A stretch of DNA of 64,000 nucleotides from an uncultured SAR116 cluster alpha proteobacterium (lineage in GTDB: Bacteria; Pseudomonadota; Alphaproteobacteria; Puniceispirillales; Puniceispirillaceae): contig CABYPW010000007.1 in assembly GCA_902520885.1 (NCBI GenBank), forward strand, positions 1 to 64,000, in the 5' to 3' direction. Positions 25,004-33,830 of the stretch are shown here, one piece after another. The translations under genes were made by a program, and so were the position numbers. The notes beneath the pieces were generated by a model that ran no database searches, was not told the DNA's origin, and saw nothing but the letters and a program-made list of their open reading frames with translations. How positions within the stretch are numbered: the first letter of the stretch is position 1; each line of letters opens with the position of its first letter.

Positions 25004-25693
25004 GTGTTTTTTCGAATTCTTGTTAGTGGTTTATTTGCGGGTTCGCTCGGTGGCTTGATGGCCGGTTTGCTACAATGGTATTTTGTACAACCCGTACTTC
25101 TTCACTCAGAGCTTTATGAAACCGGCATTTTAAAGCATTTTGGTGAATTTACTAATAGTGCACAACAGAGCCTAGACACACTACAACCAATTCGAGATAG
25201 TCTATCCCTCCTGTTCAGTATGATTATTTACATTGGCTATGCATTTTTACTTATTTCCGCGATGGCACTGCGGTTGCAAATATCAGGTGATAGGATTACA
25301 TTTCATCAAGGTATAGTTTGGGGTATAATTGGATATATCGCTGTTCATCTTGCGCCAGCCATTTCACTTCCACCAGAAGTTCCAGGAGTAGCAGCCGCAG
25401 AGGTTCTACCTCGTCAAATTTGGTGGTTTACAACAGTTTTTCTAACCGTAATCGGGATTTGGCTAATTGCCTTCAAACCAAAAATCAAATACTTTTTTAT
25501 TGGGAGCGCTTTGATTATTGCCCCTCATATTTTTGGAGCTCCTGAACCAAACGTGTTTACGGGCCCCGCACCAACAGAAATTGGTGCCCTTTTTGCCAGC
25601 CGTGCTTTGGGAATAGGTCTAGTTTCATGGGCTATTCTAGGAGGCTTATCTGCTTTTTTTCTTCATAAAGAAACTATGCGTGCTGTTAGCTAA
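25004..25693 (+). CDS. cbtA: CbtA, membrane subunit of predicted cobalt transporter
   Basis: 229 residues from GTG, with AGGTAAGGG upstream. Five TM helices are visible. Typical features are SGLFAGSLGGLMAGLLQW at the N-terminus, the WGIIGYIAVHLAPAISLPPE loop, ALIIAPHIFGAPEP and the C-terminal RALGIGLVSWAILG. These match the CbtA family, which works with CbtB. It is placed at the start of the B12 locus, consistent with cobalt supply for cobalamin. Confidence 0.92.
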   Translation: MFFRILVSGLFAGSLGGLMAGLLQWYFVQPVLLHSELYETGILKHFGEFTNSAQQSLDTLQPIRDSLSLLFSMIIYIGYAFLLISAMALRLQISGDRITFHQGIVWGIIGYIAVHLAPAISLPPEVPGVAAAEVLPRQIWWFTTVFLTVIGIWLIAFKPKIKYFFIGSALIIAPHIFGAPEPNVFTGPAPTEIGALFASRALGIGLVSWAILGGLSAFFLHKETMRAVS

Positions 25694-25732
25694 TTTAGTC
25701 CTACAAAAATTAAATAAAGGCTTTTATTACTA

Positions 25733-26248
25733 ATGAGAAAAATAGACTTCCGTTTACTTGGCCTATGCGCGATTGGCTTTATTTTCAGTGGGCTTTTTGG
25801 CTTTATGATTGCTGGTGCGAACAATGTTACATTTGATGGTCATAAGCATAATATGAACCATTTAAACACTGCATACCATGGAGGCAAAACTAGTCACTCA
25901 GAAACCCATGCAGAGCCTATTGCGATCCCTAAAAATGGGTTGGAACCATCAATAAGAGCAGAACTCCTAATTGACCCTGTATCTGGATTTAATCTACATC
26001 TCATTACCAGTAATTTTACATTTGCGCCAGAATCTGCTGGGCTCAAACATAAAGATGGGAAAGGGCATGCTCATTTGTATATTGATGAACATAAAATTGC
26101 TCGACTTTATAATAACTGGTTTCATATCGACACAATCCCTGAAGATGCAAAGCAAATGCGAATAGCATTATACAGTAACGATCATAGACCATTTATGGCG
26201 GATAATATGATTATTTCAGCTGTTATTGAATTAAATACAAAACCCTAG
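25733..26248 (+). CDS. Membrane-anchored His-rich periplasmic protein of the cobalt locus
   Basis: 171 residues. One N-terminal TM segment or uncleaved signal (~8-27) precedes a periplasmic region with many His residues (GHKHNMNH, HGGKTSHSETHAE) and a domain with ESAGLKHKDGKGHAHLYIDE and YSNDHRPF. I cannot name the family with confidence, but GHAHLYxD domains occur in metal-related periplasmic proteins. It is encoded 39 bp after cbtA on the same strand, so a role in capturing Co2+ or another divalent metal for CbtBA is plausible. It is convergent with the ferredoxin-like gene, overlapping it by 4 bp. Confidence 0.65.
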   Translation: MRKIDFRLLGLCAIGFIFSGLFGFMIAGANNVTFDGHKHNMNHLNTAYHGGKTSHSETHAEPIAIPKNGLEPSIRAELLIDPVSGFNLHLITSNFTFAPESAGLKHKDGKGHAHLYIDEHKIARLYNNWFHIDTIPEDAKQMRIALYSNDHRPFMADNMIISAVIELNTKP

Positions 26249-26595
26249 ATAGGAGGAATTTTTGCATGCAATAAGTGACGAAAAGTTCCGCAGTCTGTTG
26301 CATCTTCAATCCATCCGTCATCAGCAGCTAGATAAAGCTTACATGTTGCTATCAAATCTTCTTGGTCTTTTTTTAAATCAACGTTTTTGAAAACATAAGT
26401 TGTTCTATTAGGCGATTGAAGTGTCAAACTAACGGGTGATGTGCAAACACCTAAACAAGGTGAGCTAATTATATTGGCATTTAGTCCTGCTTTCAACAAA
26501 ACAGCTTGAAGATTTTTACAATCGTAATCATCAGGAATACTTTTATGAGCCACAGGTAGACAAGACCGACATATTTGCAGATACAAATCAATCAT
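26245..26595 (-). CDS. DUF1636-type thioredoxin-like 2Fe-2S protein
   Basis: About 116 residues from the ATG at 26595, which overlaps the cobS stop (ATGA); the longer frame to 26628 lies inside cobS and is less likely. Four Cys in the pattern C-x2-C (ICRSCLP) and C-x3-C (PCLGVCTSP) match the thioredoxin-like 2Fe-2S ferredoxin fold of DUF1636. Family members often occur in B12 loci. Its role is not established; it could supply electrons to the cobalamin pathway, for example for corrinoid cobalt reduction (inference). Confidence 0.78.
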   Translation of the reverse strand: MIDLYLQICRSCLPVAHKSIPDDYDCKNLQAVLLKAGLNANIISSPCLGVCTSPVSLTLQSPNRTTYVFKNVDLKKDQEDLIATCKLYLAADDGWIEDATDCGTFRHLLHAKIPPI

Positions 26596-27353
26596 TGAAC
26601 AGCATATATTGATGCTAATATTACCCAACCCATTGTCTCACTAAGTAATTGACCAGCTCCACAGACATCACCTGTCTGACCTCCTATTTGATATTTTGCA
26701 ATAATTCCCCAAAAAAGAGCAATTACTAACATTGAAATAATTACATATACAAAACTAAAAACACCAAAATAAAAAGCAGGTAATGCAACGATGGCTGCAA
26801 AAAAAAGGGAAGTTATATTATCTGCAGAGGCTTGATTGCCAAGCCCTTCTTGTTTTGCTGCTGGTAAAAAACATAAATATCCAACCATGGAGAATCTACT
26901 TATAACAGCACAGATAGTTATGCCAGCAGCAATTTCAGTTGTTGGGGGAAGAGATGACAATATTAAGATGCGTAATCCCATTACCAAAATTAGCGCAAGC
27001 ATTCCAAAGCTTCCAATGGCACTGTCTGTCATAATCGTAATTTTTTTTTCTTTATTTTGACCACCACCAAAACCATCCGCACAGTCTGCAAGCCCATCCT
27101 CGTGAATGGCGCCTGTGCATAAAATCCCGAAAATTAATGCAAAAATAGCTGAGGCAAAGGAAGGTAGCATGAATTGTGATGTAGTTATGTAAATACCTGC
27201 GATAATTCCACCAACAACAAATCCAACTGCTGGAAAGGCCCATGCCGCATCTGTCAATTTAGGGACATTAGTATTGAGTTTGCCTACAGGAAAGCGGGTT
27301 AGAAGCAAAAAGGCTGTTTGCACCTCTGCTAAGCGTCTGACAGTCCATTTCAT
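26592..27353 (-). CDS. cobS: Adenosylcobinamide-GDP ribazoletransferase (CobS; CobV in Pseudomonas naming)
   Basis: 253 residues from the ATG at 27353, which overlaps the cobT stop (TGATG). It is a polytopic membrane enzyme that joins adenosylcobinamide-GDP and alpha-ribazole(-phosphate), the last joining step of B12 assembly. Diagnostic motifs are TRFPVGKLN, the D-A-A-W-A-F-P segment, and the metal-binding GAIHEDGLADCADGFGGG followed by IMTDSAIGSFG. About six TM helices are visible. Length is normal for the family. It forms a minus-strand operon with cobU and cobT. Confidence 0.96.
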   Translation of the reverse strand: MKWTVRRLAEVQTAFLLLTRFPVGKLNTNVPKLTDAAWAFPAVGFVVGGIIAGIYITTSQFMLPSFASAIFALIFGILCTGAIHEDGLADCADGFGGGQNKEKKITIMTDSAIGSFGMLALILVMGLRILILSSLPPTTEIAAGITICAVISRFSMVGYLCFLPAAKQEGLGNQASADNITSLFFAAIVALPAFYFGVFSFVYVIISMLVIALFWGIIAKYQIGGQTGDVCGAGQLLSETMGWVILASIYAVQ

Positions 27354-28357
27354 CAATTATTTATTCCTAATTCTTCAAAGGTGGTCATATGATTATGGCA
27401 TGCTACAGCAGCTTTAAGAATATTTAAGGCGAGCGCTGCACCGGTACCCTCACCTAACCGCATATTTAGGTCAAGAATTGGTTTTTTGTTCATTGATTGA
27501 AGTAACTTTTGATGGCCTGGTTCAGCTGATTTGTGCCCAACAAGACAATGGTCTAATAAACTGGGAGAAAGTGCATATAATGGTGCTGCAGCTGCTGTGC
27601 ATATGTATCCATCAAGTAATACTGGAATAGAAGCCGATCTTGCGGCTAATATTGCCCCACAAATAGCAGCTTGTTCCCTACCACCAAAAGCTAGAATCGC
27701 AGTTAAATCAGGGCATAGACCATGTTTTGCAATGCCTTCTTCAATAATATATATTTTATGAGCAATCCCTTTTTCATCAGAACCTGTTCCCGCTCCAACC
27801 CAATCAGCGACTCTCCCTCCGAAAACGCTCGCAGCAAGGGCAGATGAAACCGTTGAGTTACCAATCCCCATTTCACCAAGAAGAATAATATTTGCACTTC
27901 TATTAACAGATTTTATCCCTGCCGACATCGCATCGATTAATTCTGTCATGCTCATTGCCTTTGTTTGGGTAAAGTCCTGGGTTGGAGATTCCAGTGACAA
28001 AGGTTTTACGGTTAGCTCGGCACCACTCAAAGTACATAACTGGTTCATTGCAGCACCACCATTTTCAAAATTTGAAACCATAAGTTGAGTTACTTCCTGC
28101 GGGTATGGGTTTACTCCTTGCTCACATATTCCATGATTTCCAGCAAAAATAATAGCTTGTGCAGTTTCAATAACTGGCCTCTCACTATTCTGCCAACCTG
28201 CCATAAACACAGCCAATTCCTCTAGCATCCCCAGCGAGCCGGACGGCTTGGTTAATCGGTCTTGATAGACCGATGCAGCCGCTTCAGCTTGTATATTTTT
28301 GTTTGGCATAGTGTAAATAAAATCATCTACCATTTGTAAATTGGAAATATTATCCAA
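27353..28357 (-). CDS. cobT: Nicotinate-nucleotide:dimethylbenzimidazole phosphoribosyltransferase (CobT; CobU in Pseudomonas naming)
   Basis: 334 residues. It makes alpha-ribazole phosphate from NaMN and the lower-ligand base. RLTKPSGSLGMLEELA, FAGNHGICEQGVNPYP, GEMGIGNSTVSSALAA and LDLNMRLGEGTGAALA near the C-terminus (catalytic Glu region) are all typical. The start is TTG at 28357 with a strong GGAGG 7 nt upstream; an ATG eight codons in is the alternative. BluB, which would make the base DMB, is not in the window. Confidence 0.96.
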   Translation of the reverse strand: MDNISNLQMVDDFIYTMPNKNIQAEAAASVYQDRLTKPSGSLGMLEELAVFMAGWQNSERPVIETAQAIIFAGNHGICEQGVNPYPQEVTQLMVSNFENGGAAMNQLCTLSGAELTVKPLSLESPTQDFTQTKAMSMTELIDAMSAGIKSVNRSANIILLGEMGIGNSTVSSALAASVFGGRVADWVGAGTGSDEKGIAHKIYIIEEGIAKHGLCPDLTAILAFGGREQAAICGAILAARSASIPVLLDGYICTAAAAPLYALSPSLLDHCLVGHKSAEPGHQKLLQSMNKKPILDLNMRLGEGTGAALALNILKAAVACHNHMTTFEELGINN

Positions 28358-28378
28358 AAATTATCCTCCCTTAAATCA

Positions 28379-28888
28379 CTAGGGCTTTAGTTTTAACGGT
28401 ATACCAGAGATACATGTATAGACTTCATTAACAGCCTCAGCTACAACCTGATTAAGACGGCCAGCTTCATCACGAAACCGTCTCGCTAACTCATTTTCAG
28501 GTATTATTCCACTTCCCACTTCATTGGTAACTAAAATCACAGGATCATGACGAGCATTGATGGCTTCAATCAAAGAAGAAGTTGCTGAGGATACATCCTT
28601 ATCTGCAAACATAAGATTTGAAAGCCATAATGTTAAACATTCAACAAGGCATGCTCCCTGCCCATCTAAGGCAAACAATTTATCTGCAATTTCTATGGGT
28701 TCGTTTATAGTAAGCCACTCATCTCCTCGCCTTTGTTTATGAATTTGAATTCGTTTTTCCATTTCTTGATCGTAGGCCTTTGCTGTTGCAATATAAATTA
28801 CGGATGTACCATAGCTAAGAGTCTGTTTTTCAGCAAAACTACTCTTTCCAGAACGAGCGCCACCGGTTATTAATAATGAAAAAGCCAT
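28379..28888 (-). CDS. cobU: Bifunctional adenosylcobinamide kinase / guanylyltransferase (CobU; CobP)
   Basis: 169 residues, normal length. The P-loop ITGGARSGKSSFAE is at the N-terminus; YIATAKAYDQEM, HKQRRGDEW (GTP/GMP-transfer His) and LVTNEVGSGIIPE follow in family order. It phosphorylates adenosylcobinamide and then attaches GMP. It lies 21 bp upstream of cobT and diverges from the phosphatase gene across only 43 bp, so both promoters must lie in or beside that short gap. Confidence 0.96.
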   Translation of the reverse strand: MAFSLLITGGARSGKSSFAEKQTLSYGTSVIYIATAKAYDQEMEKRIQIHKQRRGDEWLTINEPIEIADKLFALDGQGACLVECLTLWLSNLMFADKDVSSATSSLIEAINARHDPVILVTNEVGSGIIPENELARRFRDEAGRLNQVVAEAVNEVYTCISGIPLKLKP

Positions 28889-28931
28889 GACTTCACTCGT
28901 AGCCTAATCAAGCTCAAAAAGGAACATATTT

Positions 28932-29525
28932 TTGACTTTATCACCTAGTTCTAAGCTACTTACTTTTGTCAGACACGCCCCAAGCCAACCTAGTGGTTTT
29001 CTTTATGGTCGTTATGATGCAGATATAGGTGATATTTTACCAAATGATATTTTATTCCTTCGCACGCAAATATCAGAAAATAGCCTTATTGTATGCAGCC
29101 CAGCAAAAAGATGCCAAAAAACATGCGATGCAATATTATCTGAATGTCATCCTCGCCGAGCACATGATAACCTTTGGGAACAATCTTTTGGCGCATGGGA
29201 AGGAAAGGCCTTTTCGCAGATTCCAGATAAAGGAACGCTTACTGGAGAAGCGCTTGTAAACTTCAAACCTCCTGGAGGTGAGAGTTTTAAAGAACTTTGT
29301 GAGCGTGTGCACCCTGTAATAAAACAATTCTGCGTGAGTTCAAAAACTCAGAAGATTACATTTTTTGTTCATGCCGGAGTTATTCGTGCAGCTCTTGCAC
29401 TCGCCTTTGGAAGCCATATATCAGCGCTCAAATGCGAAATTGATACTTTGTCTGCAACAAGTCTACGCCATTTAGGCAAAAATAATTTCTCTGTTGTATC
29501 AATCAATAAAAGTGCCATTGCATGA
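28932..29525 (+). CDS. Histidine phosphatase, probably alpha-ribazole-5'-phosphate phosphatase
   Basis: 197 residues from TTG at 28932, with AAGGA 8 nt upstream. The phosphoglycerate-mutase-like motif is TFVRHAPSQ (R-H-A instead of the commoner R-H-G), with YGRYDADIGD, WEQSFGAWEGKAF and the second His in FFVHAGVIRAAL. It overlaps cbiB by 4 bp (ATGA), and the setting among nucleotide-loop genes makes CobC-type (Salmonella naming) alpha-ribazole phosphatase the best guess. Broad histidine-phosphatase specificity prevents certainty. Confidence 0.82.
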   Translation: MTLSPSSKLLTFVRHAPSQPSGFLYGRYDADIGDILPNDILFLRTQISENSLIVCSPAKRCQKTCDAILSECHPRRAHDNLWEQSFGAWEGKAFSQIPDKGTLTGEALVNFKPPGGESFKELCERVHPVIKQFCVSSKTQKITFFVHAGVIRAALALAFGSHISALKCEIDTLSATSLRHLGKNNFSVVSINKSAIA

Positions 29526-30487
29526 ACATGCTTGCTTGCATAATTATTGCTTTAACAATAGACCGCATTATTGGATGGCCTAATTGGTTATTCAGGCGCA
29601 TTTCTCACCCAGTTGTGCTAATCGGGAATTTAATTAGCGTTTGTGAGAAAACATTTAATAATGCAAACACAACTGCAAACATTAGGCGTTTTTGGGGTAT
29701 CATTACTGTTTTAATTGTAACTGGAGTCTTTCTTTTAGCTGCCTTGTTTATATCTTCACTTATTCCTGATAACCGACTTGGGACCATTCTAACTTCATTA
29801 CTTATTTGGCCTTGGATTGCCGCAAAATCTTTGAGTGAGCACGTGGAAAAAGTAGCCCTTTCCTTGAGCAAAGCGGACTCTGAATCCGCACGTGCTGCGG
29901 TTTCTATGATTGTGGGACGAAATGCAAAGACTCTTGATGATTACGGAATCGCACGTGCTAGTCTTGAAAGCCTCTCTGAGAATACTTCAGATGGGGTAAT
30001 TGCTCCATTATTTTGGGCCGTAATATTCGGACTCCCAGGCTTGTTTGTGTATAAAGCGATTAACACTTTAGATTCTATGATTGGATATCGAACCCATACC
30101 CATGAAGCATTTGGTTGGGCAGCTGCAAAATTAGATGATTTTGTAAATTATCTGCCTGCAAGGTTAACGGGGACAATCTACGTTCTAACAGCAAAAAACC
30201 CTATCTATTCGTTTAGTGTTATGTGGCGTGATGCTAAAAAACATCGCTCACCCAATGCGGGTTGGCCTGAGTCAGGTTTTGCAGCTGCGCTTAATGTTCG
30301 ATTATCAGGTCCGCGTTATTATGACGGTAAATTAACCGATGACGAGTGGTTGCACGAAGAAGGAGAAGAACCTACGTTAGAAGACATATTTCTTGGGCTA
30401 AAACACTATAACCGCTTACTAAATTGGGTTACTTTGTTATCTATAATTTTACTGTTATTTTTTTGGATAAATAAGGCTGGGTTTTAA
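29522..30487 (+). CDS. cbiB: Adenosylcobinamide-phosphate synthase (CbiB; CobD in Pseudomonas naming)
   Basis: 321 residues, with TM helices at the N-terminus, ~60-80 and at the C-terminus. DRIIGWPNWLFRRISHPVVL, SARAAVSMIVGRN, LSENTSDGVIAPLFWA and FGWAAAKLDDFVNYLPARLT are the signatures. It attaches aminopropanol or its phosphate to adenosylcobyric acid. The next gene starts directly after its stop (TAAATG), so it is coupled to cobD. Confidence 0.96.
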   Translation: MNMLACIIIALTIDRIIGWPNWLFRRISHPVVLIGNLISVCEKTFNNANTTANIRRFWGIITVLIVTGVFLLAALFISSLIPDNRLGTILTSLLIWPWIAAKSLSEHVEKVALSLSKADSESARAAVSMIVGRNAKTLDDYGIARASLESLSENTSDGVIAPLFWAVIFGLPGLFVYKAINTLDSMIGYRTHTHEAFGWAAAKLDDFVNYLPARLTGTIYVLTAKNPIYSFSVMWRDAKKHRSPNAGWPESGFAAALNVRLSGPRYYDGKLTDDEWLHEEGEEPTLEDIFLGLKHYNRLLNWVTLLSIILLLFFWINKAGF

Positions 30488-31468
30488 ATGCTAAGATGTG
30501 AACATGGCGGTAATTTAGATAGAGCAATCTCTAAGTTTGGAGGTAATCGCAAAGAATGGATTGATTTATCAACGGGAATAAATCCCTATACTTATAATGT
30601 TTTTGATCTCTCATCAGACATATGGAGAGAGTTGCCAGATCAGCAACTTATAGAATCAACAATTCATTCTGCCAAAATTGCCTATAAAGCAAAGTCTAGT
30701 TGCTTGCCATTAGCAGGCGTCCAGCAAGCGATTCAGCATCTTCCTTTTATAATTAAGAAAAAAACAAAAAATGTATGTATTTTATACCCAAGTTATAATG
30801 AATATGAAGTTCAATTCCAAAGAGCCAATTGGAATATAACCCGTTGTCAAGACGTTGATGAGATGAAAGATGCTAATTGCGCTATAATCGTAAATCCCAA
30901 TAATCCAGATGGAAAGAAATTTTTGCCAAATGAATTGCTTGAGCTTTCAAACACTGTTGGTACGCTTATTATTGATGAGAGTTTTTGTGACTTATATCCT
31001 CATCTTTCAGTTTTACCGCATTTAACAGAACATCACAAAAACATTATTATTTTTCGTTCTTTTGGAAAATTTTATGGACTGGCGGGATTGCGACTGGGTT
31101 TCGTCTTTTCGTGTGAAGAAACTATAAATGAATTTTCATATGCTTTGGGTAAATGGGCTGTATCAGGTCCTGCTCTTGCGTTCGGAGTATGCGCTCTGAC
31201 AGATGACAGTTGGCGCCAACAGACATTAGAAAAGTTAGAAGCTGATACTCTACGTCTTGATAAAATAGCCCAACAAAATGGTCTTGAATCTGTAGGTGGA
31301 ACAAATTTATTTCGTTTATATCAATGTAATAATGCCAAAGATATACAGCATAAACTAGCTAAACAAAGAATATGGACACGTACTTTTAGCTATTCTGAAT
31401 ATTGGATAAGGCTTGGACTTCCAAAAGAGGATGGCTGGGATCGCCTTGATAGAGCCTTTAGAAGTTAA
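30488..31468 (+). CDS. cobD: Threonine-phosphate decarboxylase (CobD; CobC in Pseudomonas naming)
   Basis: 326 residues of the class I/II PLP aminotransferase fold. [38 protein letters not shown], then the PLP-lysine segment [16 protein letters not shown] and the WIRLGLP end. It produces (R)-1-amino-2-propanol phosphate for CbiB, encoded just upstream. It is at the short end for the family (usually ~330-360). It converges with cobQ with a 4-bp overlap of the stop codons. Confidence 0.93.
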   Translation: MLRCEHGGNLDRAISKFGGNRKEWIDLSTGINPYTYNVFDLSSDIWRELPDQQLIESTIHSAKIAYKAKSSCLPLAGVQQAIQHLPFIIKKKTKNVCILYPSYNEYEVQFQRANWNITRCQDVDEMKDANCAIIVNPNNPDGKKFLPNELLELSNTVGTLIIDESFCDLYPHLSVLPHLTEHHKNIIIFRSFGKFYGLAGLRLGFVFSCEETINEFSYALGKWAVSGPALAFGVCALTDDSWRQQTLEKLEADTLRLDKIAQQNGLESVGGTNLFRLYQCNNAKDIQHKLAKQRIWTRTFSYSEYWIRLGLPKEDGWDRLDRAFRS

Positions 31469-32916
31469 GTTGCTAAAGAAAAAATTTTATCAACATCAAG
31501 ATATGTCTCTATATGTTCAGCCAGCCCGTCGAGTGTGTCTTCTATTTGTTTGTCATAGGCAAACCCTTCTACAGATATCCCCAATTTATCTAAAAACGCG
31601 CTTCTAAAACTATCTTGAGAAAAAAGTCCATGCACATAACTTCCTTGCACGCGACCGTCTACTGAGGATGCACCTTCTTTCCTACCTCCAATCATTGCAA
31701 AGGGGCGTTGGCAGTCAACTCCACTGGTCTCTCCAAGGTGTATTTCATAGCCTTTAATTTGAAGAGAAGTTCCAAGATGAATAGCACTTACTTCATTAAG
31801 CCTTTTTTTTGTCCTCATAATTGTTTCTATTTGCAAAAATCCTAATCCCTCAGTTTCCTTTGCTTCTCCTTCAAGCCCATCAGGATCATAAATTTTAGTG
31901 CCAAGCATTTGATATCCGCCACATATACCTAAGATATATCCTCCACGGCGATGATGTGCCTTAAGATCTATATCCCAACCCTGCTCTCGCAAAAATTGTA
32001 AATCGAAAATAGTTGATTTACTGCCAGGAATCAAAACAACATGAGCATCAGCTGGTATTACTTGGCCTGCATGTATCATAACAAGCTCTACTTCCTTTTC
32101 TTGTGATAATGGATCCAAATCATCAAAATTTGCCATTCGAGAAAGACATAAGCAGGCAATTTTATATCGCGAAGGTTTTCTAGGTTTTTGAGATCCGATA
32201 TCAAGAGCATCTTCTGCTGGCAGACGCCAAGCATCCATAAAAAAGGGTAATACCCCAAAACCATGCCATTTAGTCTGCTTCTTAATAAACTCGTACCCCT
32301 CGTCAAATAAACTTACATCCCCGCGAAATTTATTTACGATAAAGCCTTTTATCATCTCAAGATCACCATTTGGTAATACAGCCTTGGTTCCCACAAGCTG
32401 TGCAATAACACCGCCCCTATCAATGTCTGCAACCAACACTACAGGAACACAGGCAGCGTTAGCAAATCCCATGTTAGCGATGTCATTTTGACGCAAATTA
32501 ACTTCAGCTGGACTGCCTGCGCCCTCAATAATAACTAAATCAGATTGTGATCTAAGACTTTCAAAACTACTTAAAACTGGTTCTAGTAGCGTCTTTTTAA
32601 TTTTAGCGTATTCATGTGCTTTGAATGAGCTTTGATATTTGCCACGTATGATTAGCTGCGAGCCCTTTTCTGTTTCTGGCTTTAGCAAAATGGGATTCAT
32701 ATCAGTATGGGGTTGCTTCTTACTTGCACGTGCCTGCAATGCCTGTGCCCTACCAATTTCGCCGCCATCAGAGGTTACAGCTGCATTATTAGACATATTT
32801 TGGGGTTTAAATGGTGAGACATTCAATCCACGATTGCTTGCAGCTCTACATAAACCTGCAACCAACATAGTCTTACCAACATTAGAACCTGTTCCTTGTA
32901 TCATTATGGCAGGCAT
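31465..32916 (-). CDS. cobQ: Cobyric acid synthase CobQ
   Basis: 483 residues. The N-terminal ATPase/amidoligase domain has [20 protein letters not shown] and the [13 protein letters not shown] signature; the C-terminal triad glutaminase has Cys in [13 protein letters not shown] and His in SYVHGLF. It amidates the b, d, e and g side chains of adenosylcobyrinic a,c-diamide. It is transcribed with cobO (16 bp gap), away from the main cobW operon. Confidence 0.97.
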   Translation of the reverse strand: MPAIMIQGTGSNVGKTMLVAGLCRAASNRGLNVSPFKPQNMSNNAAVTSDGGEIGRAQALQARASKKQPHTDMNPILLKPETEKGSQLIIRGKYQSSFKAHEYAKIKKTLLEPVLSSFESLRSQSDLVIIEGAGSPAEVNLRQNDIANMGFANAACVPVVLVADIDRGGVIAQLVGTKAVLPNGDLEMIKGFIVNKFRGDVSLFDEGYEFIKKQTKWHGFGVLPFFMDAWRLPAEDALDIGSQKPRKPSRYKIACLCLSRMANFDDLDPLSQEKEVELVMIHAGQVIPADAHVVLIPGSKSTIFDLQFLREQGWDIDLKAHHRRGGYILGICGGYQMLGTKIYDPDGLEGEAKETEGLGFLQIETIMRTKKRLNEVSAIHLGTSLQIKGYEIHLGETSGVDCQRPFAMIGGRKEGASSVDGRVQGSYVHGLFSQDSFRSAFLDKLGISVEGFAYDKQIEDTLDGLAEHIETYLDVDKIFSLAT

Positions 32917-32932
32917 ATCGTTAGAACCTTTT

Positions 32933-33571
32933 TTAAAACTCTATGCCTTTTTGGGCTTTGATTCCATCACGAAACGGGTGCTTAATGAGTGACATTTCAG
33001 TAACCAGGTCAGCTGCTTCTATCAATTCATCCTTGGCGTTGCGGCCAGTTAAAACAACATGTGTCATAAATGGTTTTTCATGAAGAAGAAAATCAACTAC
33101 TTCATTTATATCCAAATAATCATAACGAAGCGCAATATTGATCTCATCCAACAATATAAATTTAATTTCTGAATTTCGAATCAGCTCTTTTGATTTTTCC
33201 CAACCTGACTTTGCAGCTGAAATATCAAGCTCTCTATTTTGCGTTTCCCAAGTAAAACCTTCGCCTGATACAATAAAAATACATTCTTTTTGAAATCTTT
33301 TTTCCAAAAATTCGCGCTCGCCTGTTTGCCAAGTTCCTTTTATAAATTGAACAACTGCGCATGGTATATTATGGGCAATACATCTCATTATCATTCCAAA
33401 ACCTGAAGAGGATTTTCCCTTTCCTGACCCAGTATGAACAATAATAAGGCCTTTTTCCTCTGTTTTAGTGGCCATAAGCTTATCTCGGGCAGCTTTAATT
33501 TTTTGCATTTTTTTATTATGAATCTTATTAAGCTCAATATCTTTTTGTCTTTTTTCCTGATGTCCGTTCAT
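32933..33571 (-). CDS. cobO: Cob(I)yrinic acid a,c-diamide adenosyltransferase CobO (CobA/BtuR type)
   Basis: 212 residues from the ATG at 33571, which has AGGA 8 nt upstream; the frame also opens at a TTG at 33601 without support. A basic N-terminal helix precedes the P-loop [36 protein letters not shown] and [14 protein letters not shown] follow, then [19 protein letters not shown]. It adenosylates the corrin cobalt, the step before CobQ, whose gene is next in the operon. Confidence 0.96.
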   Translation of the reverse strand: MNGHQEKRQKDIELNKIHNKKMQKIKAARDKLMATKTEEKGLIIVHTGSGKGKSSSGFGMIMRCIAHNIPCAVVQFIKGTWQTGEREFLEKRFQKECIFIVSGEGFTWETQNRELDISAAKSGWEKSKELIRNSEIKFILLDEINIALRYDYLDINEVVDFLLHEKPFMTHVVLTGRNAKDELIEAADLVTEMSLIKHPFRDGIKAQKGIEF

Positions 33572-33670
33572 TAGGCATATCCTTTTGCAAAAAATAATCA
33601 AAACTAGAATGGCATGAATTGACTAATTAAAGTATGAACCAGTTAATTGTTAATTGTAAATAAGGGTAGA

Positions 33671-33723
33671 GGAGTCCGTTTATTCGAAATCAGAAAATTT
33701 CATAAAAAGAAAGGTCGGATTCT
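33671..33723. other. Two-part hairpin in the cobO / cobW intergenic region
   Basis: GGAGTCCG (33671-33678) can pair with CGGATTCT (33716-33723) using two G-U pairs, and inside it GAAAT (33686-33690) pairs with ATTTC (33697-33701). It lies upstream of the predicted cobW promoter and so more likely belongs to a cobO-side leader or operator. It does not match the cobalamin riboswitch consensus. Confidence 0.25.
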
Positions 33724-33738
33724 GAGCAATACCGTTGT

Positions 33739-33768
33739 TTGATTCAAGATTATATTTTGGCCTATAAT
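33739..33768 (+). promoter_or_regulatory. Sigma70-like promoter for the main cob operon
   Basis: TTGATT (33739-33744), an 18-bp spacer and a perfect TATAAT (33763-33768). The predicted 5' UTR to the cobW ATG is about 55 nt and contains AAAGGGG near the start codon. A leader this short has no room for a cobalamin riboswitch. Confidence 0.55.
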
Positions 33769-33830
33769 AATAGATTATGAATTGTGGATAAACTTAACAG
33801 AACTAAAATTAAAGGGGAATTAAAGAGTTT

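Noticed and set aside
33602-33830. Cobalamin riboswitch before cobW
   Set aside because: The conserved B12-box bases and the GCCACTG-type element are not found; the predicted leader is also too short. A covariance scan would settle it.
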